A stretch of 64,000 nt of DNA from Planctomycetota bacterium (GTDB lineage: Bacteria; Planctomycetota; UBA1135; UBA2386). The notes beneath the pieces are model-generated. The model was not told the origin of the DNA and did not search any database. It was given only the letters and a program-made list of their open reading frames with translations. The position numbers and the translations under genes were made by a program. The stretch covers positions 62,001-126,000 of the forward strand of contig JALORC010000002.1 of NCBI GenBank assembly GCA_025459175.1. Reading direction: 5' to 3'. Positions 51,506-59,159 of the stretch are shown piece by piece (position 1 is the first letter of the stretch; each line of letters starts with the position of its first letter).

Positions 51506-53181
51506 GGGTCGAGGCTCAGCAACTGGTCGAGGTCCTGGGTGCACGCCAGCACGCGGGCCGCTCCGGCTCCGTGCAGCGTCGAGAAGGCGGCGGTGGGCGC
51601 GGGGCCTGGCGCGATGACGCCGATCGGCACGACGCCGGCCGCTCGTGCCGCGGCGAGGTCGTCGACGGTGTCGCCGAGCATCCATGCGCTCTGCACCCCG
51701 AGCCGCTCGAGGGCGAGGCGCACCGGGGCCGGATCGGGCTTCAGCGGCGCGTCCTCGCGCACGACGACGGCGTCGAAGCAGGCCGCGAAGCCGAAGCGCG
51801 CCAACGCGTGTTCGGCGTCGGCGCGCGGCCGGCCGGTGACGGCGGCAAGCTTGCAGCGGCGGCCCCATCGCTGCAGCAGCGCCGGCGTCACCAACGCGGT
51901 CTCGGCCGCACGCAGCGCCTGGTAGTGGCGTTCGAACCGCTCGATCACCTCGGCGCGGGTGACCGTGATGCCGCGAGCAGCCACCAGCGCATGCGTGACC
52001 GCCCAGTCGTCGTTGGCGTTGCCGCGCGCCTTCGCCGCCGCGACGTCGCCGTCGTCGATGCCCGCACCGAAGCCGCGGGCGGTGGCGACGATCGCCTGGC
52101 GGTACGAACGCGACACGTCGACCAGCACGCCGTCGACGTCGAACAGCAGCGCCTCGGGCGCCAGCGCGGCGCGCAGCACGGCGCACAGGCGTGCGAACGC
52201 GACCGGGTCGCCGGGCAGGCCGATGCGCACCGCATCACGCAGCTGCTCGCGGTCCGGGAACGCGCGCAGCGCGATGCCGAGCGACGCCGCCGCCGCGACC
52301 AGCCACGGTGCGTCGACACCGCGGGCGAGCACGAAGTTGCCCTGCGCCGGCGCCGCCGGACGCGCGCCGAGACACTGCAGCTCGACCGCCAGCTCGCACC
52401 GTTCGCGGCGCACCGCGGCCACGTGATCGGCGAGATCGGCGTCGCCGGTCGCCAGGCGCTGCAGCGCCACCCGCGCCGCGACACCGGCGACCGGCAGCGG
52501 ATTGCCGAACGCACGCAGCCGCGCCATCAGCGCCGGCGTGCCGATCGCGCAGCCGATGCGCAGGCCGGCGAGCCCCCAGGCCTTCGACAGCGTGCGCACG
52601 ACGACGACGTTGGCGAACTGCCGCGCGGTCGCGCAGAGATCCTCGTCGGCGAACTCCGCATAGGCGGCATCGAGCACCACCAGCGCCTGCGGCAGCGCGG
52701 TGGCGAGTCGCCGCAGGTCGTCGACGGTCGCGACCGCGCCGGTCGGGTTGTTCGGCGAGACCACGAACACCATCGCCGTGCGTTCGTTCGCGGCGGCCAG
52801 CACCGCTTCGATCGGGAACTCGCCGTCCGGCCACGGCACGGCCTGCAACGTGCCCCCGACCATCGCCACGTAGCGATCGATCATCTCGAACGTCGGCTGC
52901 GGCACGACCGCCTCGCCGCCGCCGCGCAGCGCCAGCAGGCACAGCCGCAGCAGCGCGTCGTCGGCGCCGGCGGTGACGAGCACCGCATCGACCGCGACAC
53001 CGTGCCGGCGCGCGAACGCCTCGCGCAGCGGCGCCACGTCGGGGTAGCGCGCGAGCTCGGCGGCGGCGAACAGACCGTCCGGCAGTTCGAGGCCGCGCGG
53101 CGCCCGCCCTTCGTTGCGCGACAGGTCGAGCGTGATCGGCGCCGCGAACGCCGGCGGCGCGTAGGTCGTTGGCGTGTTCAT
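51502..53181 (-). CDS. hisC: HisC aminotransferase fused to a HAD phosphatase
   Basis: 559 aa. Residues 1-340 are histidinol-phosphate aminotransferase (PLP fold type I): 'LDLSRNEG', 'VSPNNPTGAV', 'VVLDAAYAEF' and Lys200 in 'TLSKAWGLAGLRIG'. Residues 343-559 are a HAD subfamily IA phosphatase: motif I 'FDVDGVLVD' (Asp348, Asp350), motif II 'AVTGRP', motif III 'LKPDP' (Lys481), motif IV 'LGDTVDDL'. The HAD part most likely removes phosphate from histidinol phosphate, the next step after HisC and otherwise absent from this operon; this is inferred from position and fusion. Overlaps hisB and hisG by four bases. Confidence 0.93.
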   Translation of the reverse strand: MNTPTTYAPPAFAAPITLDLSRNEGRAPRGLELPDGLFAAAELARYPDVAPLREAFARRHGVAVDAVLVTAGADDALLRLCLLALRGGGEAVVPQPTFEMIDRYVAMVGGTLQAVPWPDGEFPIEAVLAAANERTAMVFVVSPNNPTGAVATVDDLRRLATALPQALVVLDAAYAEFADEDLCATARQFANVVVVRTLSKAWGLAGLRIGCAIGTPALMARLRAFGNPLPVAGVAARVALQRLATGDADLADHVAAVRRERCELAVELQCLGARPAAPAQGNFVLARGVDAPWLVAAAASLGIALRAFPDREQLRDAVRIGLPGDPVAFARLCAVLRAALAPEALLFDVDGVLVDVSRSYRQAIVATARGFGAGIDDGDVAAAKARGNANDDWAVTHALVAARGITVTRAEVIERFERHYQALRAAETALVTPALLQRWGRRCKLAAVTGRPRADAEHALARFGFAACFDAVVVREDAPLKPDPAPVRLALERLGVQSAWMLGDTVDDLAAARAAGVVPIGVIAPGPAPTAAFSTLHGAGAARVLACTQDLDQLLSLDP

Positions 53182-54101
53182 GGCACGATCTGCTCGCAGG
53201 CCGAGACGACGATGTCGGTCGCACCACGGCTCTTCAGCAGCGGCACGAGCCGCGGCAGGTCGCGGCGCGGCACCGCCGCGCGCACCGCGAACCCCACGGC
53301 GCCGTGCAGGCCGGCGACGGTCGGTTCGCGCATGCACGGCAGCACCGCGACGACGCGTTCGAGATCGGCGACCCCGACGTTGAGCTCGACCATCGCGCGT
53401 TCGCGCGCCGCCAGCACCGCGCGCAGGCACAGCACCAGCCCGTCGATCGCCATGCGCTTGTCGGCGACGTCGAGCGCACGCGGGTTGGCGTAGAGCCGCG
53501 TCGACGAGCGCATCACCTCCTCGACGACGACGAGGCCGTTGGCGTGCAGCGTCGAGCCGGTGGCGGTGTTGTCGACGACGACGTCGGCGTCCTCGGGCGG
53601 GAACACCTCGGTGGCGCCGAACGAACGCACGAAGGTCGCATCCGGCGCGCGCGCCGCGATCCATGCACGCGTGAGCCGTTCGTATTCGCTGGCGACGACC
53701 AGCGGCCGATCGGCGAGCCTGGCCGGCAGTGCCCCGCCGACCAGCAGCGACGCCGGCGCCGCGACCACGATGCGCACCGGATCGAGCCCTGTGTCGAGCA
53801 GTTCGACCAGTTCGGCGCCGGTCTCCGCGACCCAGTCCGCGCCCGCGAAGCCGAGGTCGCGCGAACCCGCGGCGAGCATGCCGACGATGTTCTGCGGCTT
53901 CAGCTGCTTGGTCTCGAAGCCCTCCAGCGACAGCCGCGGCCGGTAACCACGCGCTTCGGCGCGCACATGGATGCCGGCCTCGGCGAGCAGCCGCAGCACG
54001 CCGGCTTCCATGCGCCCCTTCGGCAGCGCGAGGTGGACCTGGGACGAAGACGCGGTAGTGCGGAGCTCGCGCCCGGACGGGAGGTTCTGGACTGGGTTCA
54101 T
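53178..54101 (-). CDS. hisG: ATP phosphoribosyltransferase, long form with regulatory domain
   Basis: 307 aa, first gene of the operon. 'HLALPKGRMEAGVLRLLAEA' is the N-terminal signature and 'EDADVVVDNTATGSTLHANG' the PRPP-binding loop. The C-terminal ACT-like domain (about 235-305) marks the long, HisZ-independent form, which is feedback-inhibited by histidine. About 20 residues precede the usual start of the family; the ATG at 54101 is the best candidate. Overlaps hisC by four bases and follows the attenuator. Confidence 0.97.
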   Translation of the reverse strand: MNPVQNLPSGRELRTTASSSQVHLALPKGRMEAGVLRLLAEAGIHVRAEARGYRPRLSLEGFETKQLKPQNIVGMLAAGSRDLGFAGADWVAETGAELVELLDTGLDPVRIVVAAPASLLVGGALPARLADRPLVVASEYERLTRAWIAARAPDATFVRSFGATEVFPPEDADVVVDNTATGSTLHANGLVVVEEVMRSSTRLYANPRALDVADKRMAIDGLVLCLRAVLAARERAMVELNVGVADLERVVAVLPCMREPTVAGLHGAVGFAVRAAVPRRDLPRLVPLLKSRGATDIVVSACEQIVP

Positions 54102-54142
54102 GGTGGCTCTGGCGAGCCGACCCAGCGATCGATGCGTCCCGG

Positions 54143-54174
54143 AAACGAAGACGCCGACCGCGAGGGTCGGCGTC
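54143..54174 (-). terminator. intrinsic terminator of the his attenuator
   Basis: On the minus strand GACGCCGACC, loop CTCGC, GGTCGGCGTC form a perfect 10-bp GC stem followed by TTCGTTT. It lies between the leader peptide and hisG. Its left arm and loop (54164-54170, CCGACCC) can instead pair with GGGTCGG at the end of the leader-peptide frame (within 54219-54226), giving an antiterminator. Confidence 0.85.
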
Positions 54175-54214
54175 GAGTCTGCGAGTGGCGGTTACTGGCC
54201 GTGCACGCGCGTGC

Positions 54215-54274
54215 TCATCCGACCCCTGTGGGGTGGTGCGCATGCGCATGATGGACGGCAACGGAACGGAACAT
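54215..54274 (-). CDS. hisL: his operon leader peptide
   Basis: 19 codons, MFRSVAVHHAHAHHPTGVG, with five His codons within seven (CAT CAT GCG CAT GCG CAC CAC) and a TGA stop. It lies between a sigma-70-like promoter and a terminator ahead of hisG, the layout of the enteric his attenuator. When charged tRNA-His is scarce, a ribosome stalled on the His codons would leave the downstream GGGGTCGG free to pair with the terminator's left arm and so allow readthrough. Too short for ordinary gene finding. Confidence 0.88.
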   Translation of the reverse strand: MFRSVAVHHAHAHHPTGVG

Positions 54275-54284
54275 CGAGGCGCGG

Positions 54285-54312
54285 ACGGTAGCCCGCGTTC
54301 GGCGCGTGTCAA
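54285..54312 (-). promoter_or_regulatory. promoter of the his operon
   Basis: On the minus strand a perfect -35 box TTGACA (54307-54312) is followed after 16 bp by TACCGT (54285-54290). The leader ATG lies 10 bases beyond the -10 box, so the leader transcript would have an extremely short or no untranslated 5' end. The -35 box includes the TGA stop of the upstream membrane-protein gene. Confidence 0.65.
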
Positions 54313-54998
54313 GCAGGGCGTGGCGTCGGTGCCGCCTGCCACCACCGCTTCGTCCCGAGCACGAGACCGTCGAGCACGCAGTAGAACACGCCCGCCGCCA
54401 GCGGCGGATTGCTGGTCGACAGCGACAGCCACGGCACCTGCGCCGCCCATCGCCAGTTGCCGAGCCACGTGCCGAGCAGTTCGAGGCCGAGCGCCAGCAC
54501 GAACATCACCGCGTAGAGCTGCCGTGTGCTCGCGCGCCGACAGGCCAGCACGAAGCCCGCGAACAGCAGCACGCCGAACGTGTCGATGCCGGTGAGGGCG
54601 AACCCCAGCACCACCGGGGCAGCGAGCCACGGCACGGCGCGCCCGATCGCCGCAGGCAGCCGCGGCGCCAGCAGCATGCCGAGCCGCAGCAGCAGCGCGT
54701 GGCCGGGCGGCACGAACAGCGGCAGGTTGCCGAGCCGGTACTCGTAGAGCCCGAAGACCAGCGCGAGCAGGCACTCGCCGAGCGTGCCGAACAGCAGGCA
54801 CACCAGCAGCAGACGCCGGTCGTCGGACGATGCGCGCCACACCGCGGTGCCGAACACGCACCAGACGCCGAGATCGGTCAGCAGCTGACCATGCACGGGC
54901 ACGTGGCGATCGACGACCAGTCCGACCACGATCACCGACGCCAGCAAGGCGATCGTCGGCCACGGCCGCGCGGCAATCGCGCTCGCCGTGGCGCTCAC
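54309..54998 (-). CDS. polytopic membrane protein of unknown function
   Basis: 229 aa with about seven spans ('TIALLASVIVVGLVVD', 'LLLVCLLFGTLGECLLALVF', 'WLAAPVVLGFALTGIDTFGV', 'LYAVMFVLALGLELLGTWLG'). The distribution, with 'GLYEYRLGNLPLFVPPGHAL' and 'LGTWLGNWRWAAQVPWL' in loops, resembles uncharacterised carotenoid-type or DUF2878-like membrane proteins, but I cannot assign a family. The GTG start overlaps the methyltransferase stop (GTGA). Confidence 0.7.
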   Translation of the reverse strand: MSATASAIAARPWPTIALLASVIVVGLVVDRHVPVHGQLLTDLGVWCVFGTAVWRASSDDRRLLLVCLLFGTLGECLLALVFGLYEYRLGNLPLFVPPGHALLLRLGMLLAPRLPAAIGRAVPWLAAPVVLGFALTGIDTFGVLLFAGFVLACRRASTRQLYAVMFVLALGLELLGTWLGNWRWAAQVPWLSLSTSNPPLAAGVFYCVLDGLVLGTKRWWQAAPTPRPA

Positions 54999-56239
54999 GG
55001 CCGCTGCAACACGACGATGCGGTTGGTGTTGGTGCCCAGCGAGTTGTTGCCTACGCCCCAGCAGTTGGCGGTCTTCGTGAACTTCTGCGTGTGCAGCATC
55101 ACCGCCAGCGGCTCGAACCCGGCGGCGATGGCGACCGGCACCACCGCCTCTTCGAGCCGGATCGAGCCGCCCTTCACCTCGCCGACCTCGAACGCGACGT
55201 GGCCGCCGCGTCGCACGACGCGATGCAGTTCGGTGAACACCTCGCCCATCGCCGCCTGCCAGGCCGGGACCGTGCGCGCCATCGTGATCGGCACCGCCGC
55301 CGCGTCGATGCCGCAGAACCAGCAGCGCAGCCAGTTGTCGGCCGCGTACTGCACGATGTCGAGGAACGGCGGCGAGGTGACCACCAGCTGCACGCTGCCG
55401 GTGGCGAGCCGCGGCACCGCGTTCGCCGGCCCGGTCGACAACACGGCGCGCTGCAACAAGGCACCGTCGTCGCGCTGCCACAGCGTCGCGGTGTCGGCGA
55501 GCAGGGACTTCGACTTCTTGGCGAGGATCGACCGCACATCGCGCGGCGGCGGCACCTGGTTGCGCTTCTGGTTGATCTTGCGCTGCGCCACCGCCGAGGT
55601 CGCCTGGTTGGGCGGCAGCGTGTAGACCGAGAAGAAGCCGGGGCTGTGACCGGTGAGCCGATTGACCGCGACCATGCGGATCCAGTCGTCGACCGGATCG
55701 AGTTCGGCGCCGTGCGAGGCGGTGAGCAGGTGTTCGCGCAGGGCGAGCAGTTCGTGCAGCGTGTCGGGGTGGAAGAACACCAGCAAGTCGTCGTCGAGCG
55801 GCCCTTCGTGTCGGAGGTCGAGTTCGTCGAGCCGAGCAATCACCTCGGGCAAGGTCGGCGGGCGCAGCCGCGGCCGCACCAGCATCGCCGACAGCGGATT
55901 GATGTCGTTGCCGCACGGCACCCGGCCGCGCAGCAGCGCCTCGAGCGGCGTCGTGCCGCGCCCCATGAACGGATCGAACACCAGCTCGCCCGGTCGGCTC
56001 AGGCGGTCGATGAAGAACGCCGGCAGCGACGGCTTGAAGCAGGCGCGGTAGCTGACCTCGTGCAGGCTGTGACCTTCGCGCTGCGCCGCGGTCCAGAACT
56101 CGTTGGTGAACGTCGGCACGCGCCGATCGCCGACCACCAGTTCGCCCTCGCGCGAGGGCGCGCCGAACGCGGCGAATGCGCGCAGTTCGGCGACCAGCCC
56201 AGACGGCTCGGCGAACGGGGCAGCGGCGGTTTCGCTCAC
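54995..56239 (-). CDS. DNA methyltransferase, probably orphan
   Basis: 414 aa. 'LVFDPFMGRGTTPLEALLRG' (around 87-106) is the AdoMet-binding F-x-G-x-G region, and 'VTSPPFLDIVQYAADNW' (287-303) holds the TSPPF catalytic motif for N4-cytosine or N6-adenine methylation. 'RGGHVAFEVGEVKGGSIRL' follows. Motif I precedes motif IV, the reverse of the D-P-F-x-G-S-G-T-T-type beta-class enzymes. No endonuclease gene is adjacent. A GTG at 56239 begins VSETAAAPFA; sequence upstream of it does not read as protein. Confidence 0.85.
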   Translation of the reverse strand: MSETAAAPFAEPSGLVAELRAFAAFGAPSREGELVVGDRRVPTFTNEFWTAAQREGHSLHEVSYRACFKPSLPAFFIDRLSRPGELVFDPFMGRGTTPLEALLRGRVPCGNDINPLSAMLVRPRLRPPTLPEVIARLDELDLRHEGPLDDDLLVFFHPDTLHELLALREHLLTASHGAELDPVDDWIRMVAVNRLTGHSPGFFSVYTLPPNQATSAVAQRKINQKRNQVPPPRDVRSILAKKSKSLLADTATLWQRDDGALLQRAVLSTGPANAVPRLATGSVQLVVTSPPFLDIVQYAADNWLRCWFCGIDAAAVPITMARTVPAWQAAMGEVFTELHRVVRRGGHVAFEVGEVKGGSIRLEEAVVPVAIAAGFEPLAVMLHTQKFTKTANCWGVGNNSLGTNTNRIVVLQRP

Positions 56240-56533
56240 CGCGCCAGTGGAACCGCCACCGACCGGCCGTGCAACGATGCGCCGGCATCCGCCGAGACGG
56301 CTGCGCTGCGTCGATGGGCAGGCGTCGCCGCTCCCTCGTTTGGTGGTGCGCGCTGCCACTGGCCGCGGTCGCTTTCGCGCGGCGCTGCTGCCTGACCGCG
56401 AGCACTTCGCATGGGCTGCTCGCATCACCGCCTCCGGCGGCGAAGTCGTGGTGCTCGAGCTGCCTTGGCGGGTGGTGGTGGATCGAGCTCGACGCCACGT
56501 CACCGCAGCGTCTGGAGCGTTGTCAGGCGCCGC
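56240..56533. other. 294-bp gap without a firm gene
   Basis: Lies between the methyltransferase start and the stop of the next exported-protein gene, all minus. A plus-strand frame at 56314-56541 (75 codons, MGRRRRSLVWWCALPLAA...) has a hydrophobic, Trp-rich start but no other support and overlaps the gene behind. The promoter of the methyltransferase unit should be here. Confidence 0.3.
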
Positions 56534-58930
56534 TCAGTTGATGGGCAAGAAGGCCGCGGCGCTGAGATGCAGGAGCTGGCCGGGGCACTCGAACCATGGC
56601 CCTGACTGGAGCATCTGGAACGCCAGGGTCGAGCCGACCAGGCCGGGGTTCAGCGGGATGGAGACCGACGTCTGGTTGCCCGCGGTGATCGTCGCAGCCG
56701 ACGGATCGACCCACCAGAAACACGACGCGCAGAAGGGGATCGGGAAGCTCACCGCCGGACCGACGAACAGAAACTGGCCCCAGCCCGGGAGGCCGTCGAC
56801 ACGCACGATGAAAGTCGAGCCCGCCGACACCGGCGTCGTGGTGCCGGTAGGGATAGTGGCGAAGTTTATCGACAAAGTCCACGGCAGGCTCAGCGGGTAG
56901 CAGGCCGGCACGGCGAAGGGCGTCGGGCCGAAGTCGGCATTGAACGTGGCCGTGAACACGTTGCGGTCGCTCGGCGTGAACGAAACCGTCTCGTAGGCGC
57001 AGAACACACGCCGCCCGCCACCCGTATCGACCGCCAACTGCGGGCGCGTGTGGATCGGATCCGAGGTCGACGGCACGAGCAACGTCCGCGCTTCCCGCAC
57101 GACGAGCGTGGACTGCATCACCAGCGACGTGAAGAAAATCCGGTTCGGCCCGGTCGTCGCGATCGGATCGCGTTCGACGTATGCGACCACGAACCGCATG
57201 CCGTCACACTCGACGGCCGGCAGCACCTGGTCGGACGAGTTCGCCATCGCCGCATCCGCCATCTGGCTGAGGTTGCGGATGCCCGAGATCGCCGATGTTC
57301 CGGCGAATACGTGCCCGTGCACGTCGCGGCCACCGAATGGCATCTGTCGTTCGTGGCAGACCATCCACTGGCGGGCTCCCATGTCGTCGCGGCCCGGCGT
57401 CGACACCGCCGGGTTCGTGTCGTTCGCACCGCTGGAGTCGATCGAGAACGAAGGGCGCAGCAGGATGCCGTCGGTGTTGATCACCGCCCCGCGGATGTCC
57501 TCGTCGACGGAACTGAACCGTCGTTGCCAGACGACGGGCCAGAACTGGGCCGTGGTGCCCGCGCGCCCGGAGCTTCCCGCGATGCGCGGTCGCTGGTCGA
57601 GGGAACCGATCGAGTTGTCGACCGCGAGCGGCGCCGTGGAGAAGGAGCCGGACCCCGTCACCATCCGGAACAGGATGTCATGATCGCTCGCCGTCACCTC
57701 CCGCTCCCAGACCACGCAGAACCTGAACGAGTCGTCGGCGCCGACATCGCAACTGATCGCGTGCCCGAGACTGGAGTCGGCGATCACGAACGGAGCCCAC
57801 ACCGTACCGTTGCCCTCGGTGATCCTGCCCTTCACCACGCGTTGCGACCACGGCTGACCGACGATTCCGACCACCAACGCGGTGTGGGAGTGGCAGCCGA
57901 CCTTGACCTCCCGCCAATTCTCGCTGGTGAAGTCGATCGTCGACACGATGTTGTTGAACGACCTGTGCAAGAAGCAGTCGTGGTCCGTGCTGCTCCACAC
58001 CCGCTGCCAGGAGATCACCGTAGTGTTCAAGTCGGCAGCGACGTCCGGCTCCAGGTCGATGGAGGGAGCCGACGCGATCGTCCCATTGCTGACGATCGGG
58101 TCGATCGTCACCGGCCATTCCGCGTCCACCATGAACGCGGCTGGCACGACGATGCGGATTCGTGCGCCGGCGAGCGCGATCGGCAGGTCGATACGCCGGC
58201 CGCTGGCGTCGAACGCCAGTGCACCTGAGTAGGTGACGACGCCATGTTCGCCGCGGAACGCGATGCCCGCGGCGCTCCGTTCGCCGACGAGTTCACTGGT
58301 CACCGACTGCTCGACGACTAGGTCGCCCGAGCCGCCGTGGCCTTCGACCACGAACGACTGCGCGACGTGGTCCATCGCGACGTCGTAGACCTCGCGCACG
58401 GCGGCGCGGTCGACCCAGAGTTGATCGCCGCGCCGCGACGTTGTCTTCGCGGCGATCGCCAGTTCCTGCTCGCCGCGGCGCAGCGAAGTCAGCCGCAGCG
58501 TGAGCGGGAAGTTCCGCGGCGCCTCGGAGCCGAAGAACGGGATGAACGTCGCGTCGTCCGGCGTCAGGCAGAACTTGTAGTTGCGGCCCAGCACCCACCG
58601 CGCCCCATCCTGCTCGTCGTGCAGCACCATGTCCCACGACGGCGGCACCGGCCGATCGGCGTCGCTGCTCGTCACGGTGCGGTCCGTGGGGACCGCGTCG
58701 GCGCGATCGGCAATCGCGGCGGAGTCGGCGACCGGCGGAACATCGGCGGGCTTCGGTGGCGGGATCCAGAGTTCGGTCCGTTGCGCCGCCGGCACCGCGG
58801 GGGTGCCCTGCGCGCAAAGGCCGCCACCAGCCACGAGCGCCAGCAGCAATGAGCCACAGACACTCAGCGCGCGGCGCGGCAACCGTTCGGGTCGAATAGG
58901 GACAGGAACCGGAGAGGCGAGAGTTGGCAT
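56534..58930 (-). CDS. large exported protein with a C-terminal module
   Basis: 798 aa. N-terminal signal or anchor (SVCGSLLLALVAGGGLCAQ) about 25 residues in. The first half has a beta-rich domain ('YKFCLTPDDATFIPFFGSEA', 'SLRRGEQELAIAAKTT', 'EWPVTIDPIVSNG'). The centre has repeats with 'WPVVWQRRFSSVDEDIRGA', 'FRFCVVWEREVTASDHDILF', 'FVVAYVERDP', in which 'VVWxR...DxDI' recurs every 60-80 residues, as in VCBS-like propellers. The C-terminal 130 residues carry 'IPLNPGLVGSTLAFQ', related to three other exported proteins in the window. Function unknown. Confidence 0.8.
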   Translation of the reverse strand: MPTLASPVPVPIRPERLPRRALSVCGSLLLALVAGGGLCAQGTPAVPAAQRTELWIPPPKPADVPPVADSAAIADRADAVPTDRTVTSSDADRPVPPSWDMVLHDEQDGARWVLGRNYKFCLTPDDATFIPFFGSEAPRNFPLTLRLTSLRRGEQELAIAAKTTSRRGDQLWVDRAAVREVYDVAMDHVAQSFVVEGHGGSGDLVVEQSVTSELVGERSAAGIAFRGEHGVVTYSGALAFDASGRRIDLPIALAGARIRIVVPAAFMVDAEWPVTIDPIVSNGTIASAPSIDLEPDVAADLNTTVISWQRVWSSTDHDCFLHRSFNNIVSTIDFTSENWREVKVGCHSHTALVVGIVGQPWSQRVVKGRITEGNGTVWAPFVIADSSLGHAISCDVGADDSFRFCVVWEREVTASDHDILFRMVTGSGSFSTAPLAVDNSIGSLDQRPRIAGSSGRAGTTAQFWPVVWQRRFSSVDEDIRGAVINTDGILLRPSFSIDSSGANDTNPAVSTPGRDDMGARQWMVCHERQMPFGGRDVHGHVFAGTSAISGIRNLSQMADAAMANSSDQVLPAVECDGMRFVVAYVERDPIATTGPNRIFFTSLVMQSTLVVREARTLLVPSTSDPIHTRPQLAVDTGGGRRVFCAYETVSFTPSDRNVFTATFNADFGPTPFAVPACYPLSLPWTLSINFATIPTGTTTPVSAGSTFIVRVDGLPGWGQFLFVGPAVSFPIPFCASCFWWVDPSAATITAGNQTSVSIPLNPGLVGSTLAFQMLQSGPWFECPGQLLHLSAAAFLPIN

Positions 58931-59159
58931 GCACTCTGGGCAGCGGCGAACGACGCCGAATCGCACCGCCCGGAACCCGATTCCGCGATGCTGACGCCTG
59001 CGCCCAACGCCATCCGGCGCGGCGCGCCAGACCGGTCGGATTGCATGGAAGCCCGTCGCCGGCCGGCCGTCGCAGCGGTCCACTTCCGACTGCCTGCGTT
59101 GACGTCGGGGCGACCCTGACGCGGACACCGAGAAGGACCCTGACGAGCCCACCCGCCCC

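Noticed and set aside
56314-56541. 75-codon plus frame with a hydrophobic N-terminus
   Set aside because: No ribosome site, overlaps the 3' end of the opposite gene, and an alternative overlapping frame looks equally protein-like; kept only as a note.
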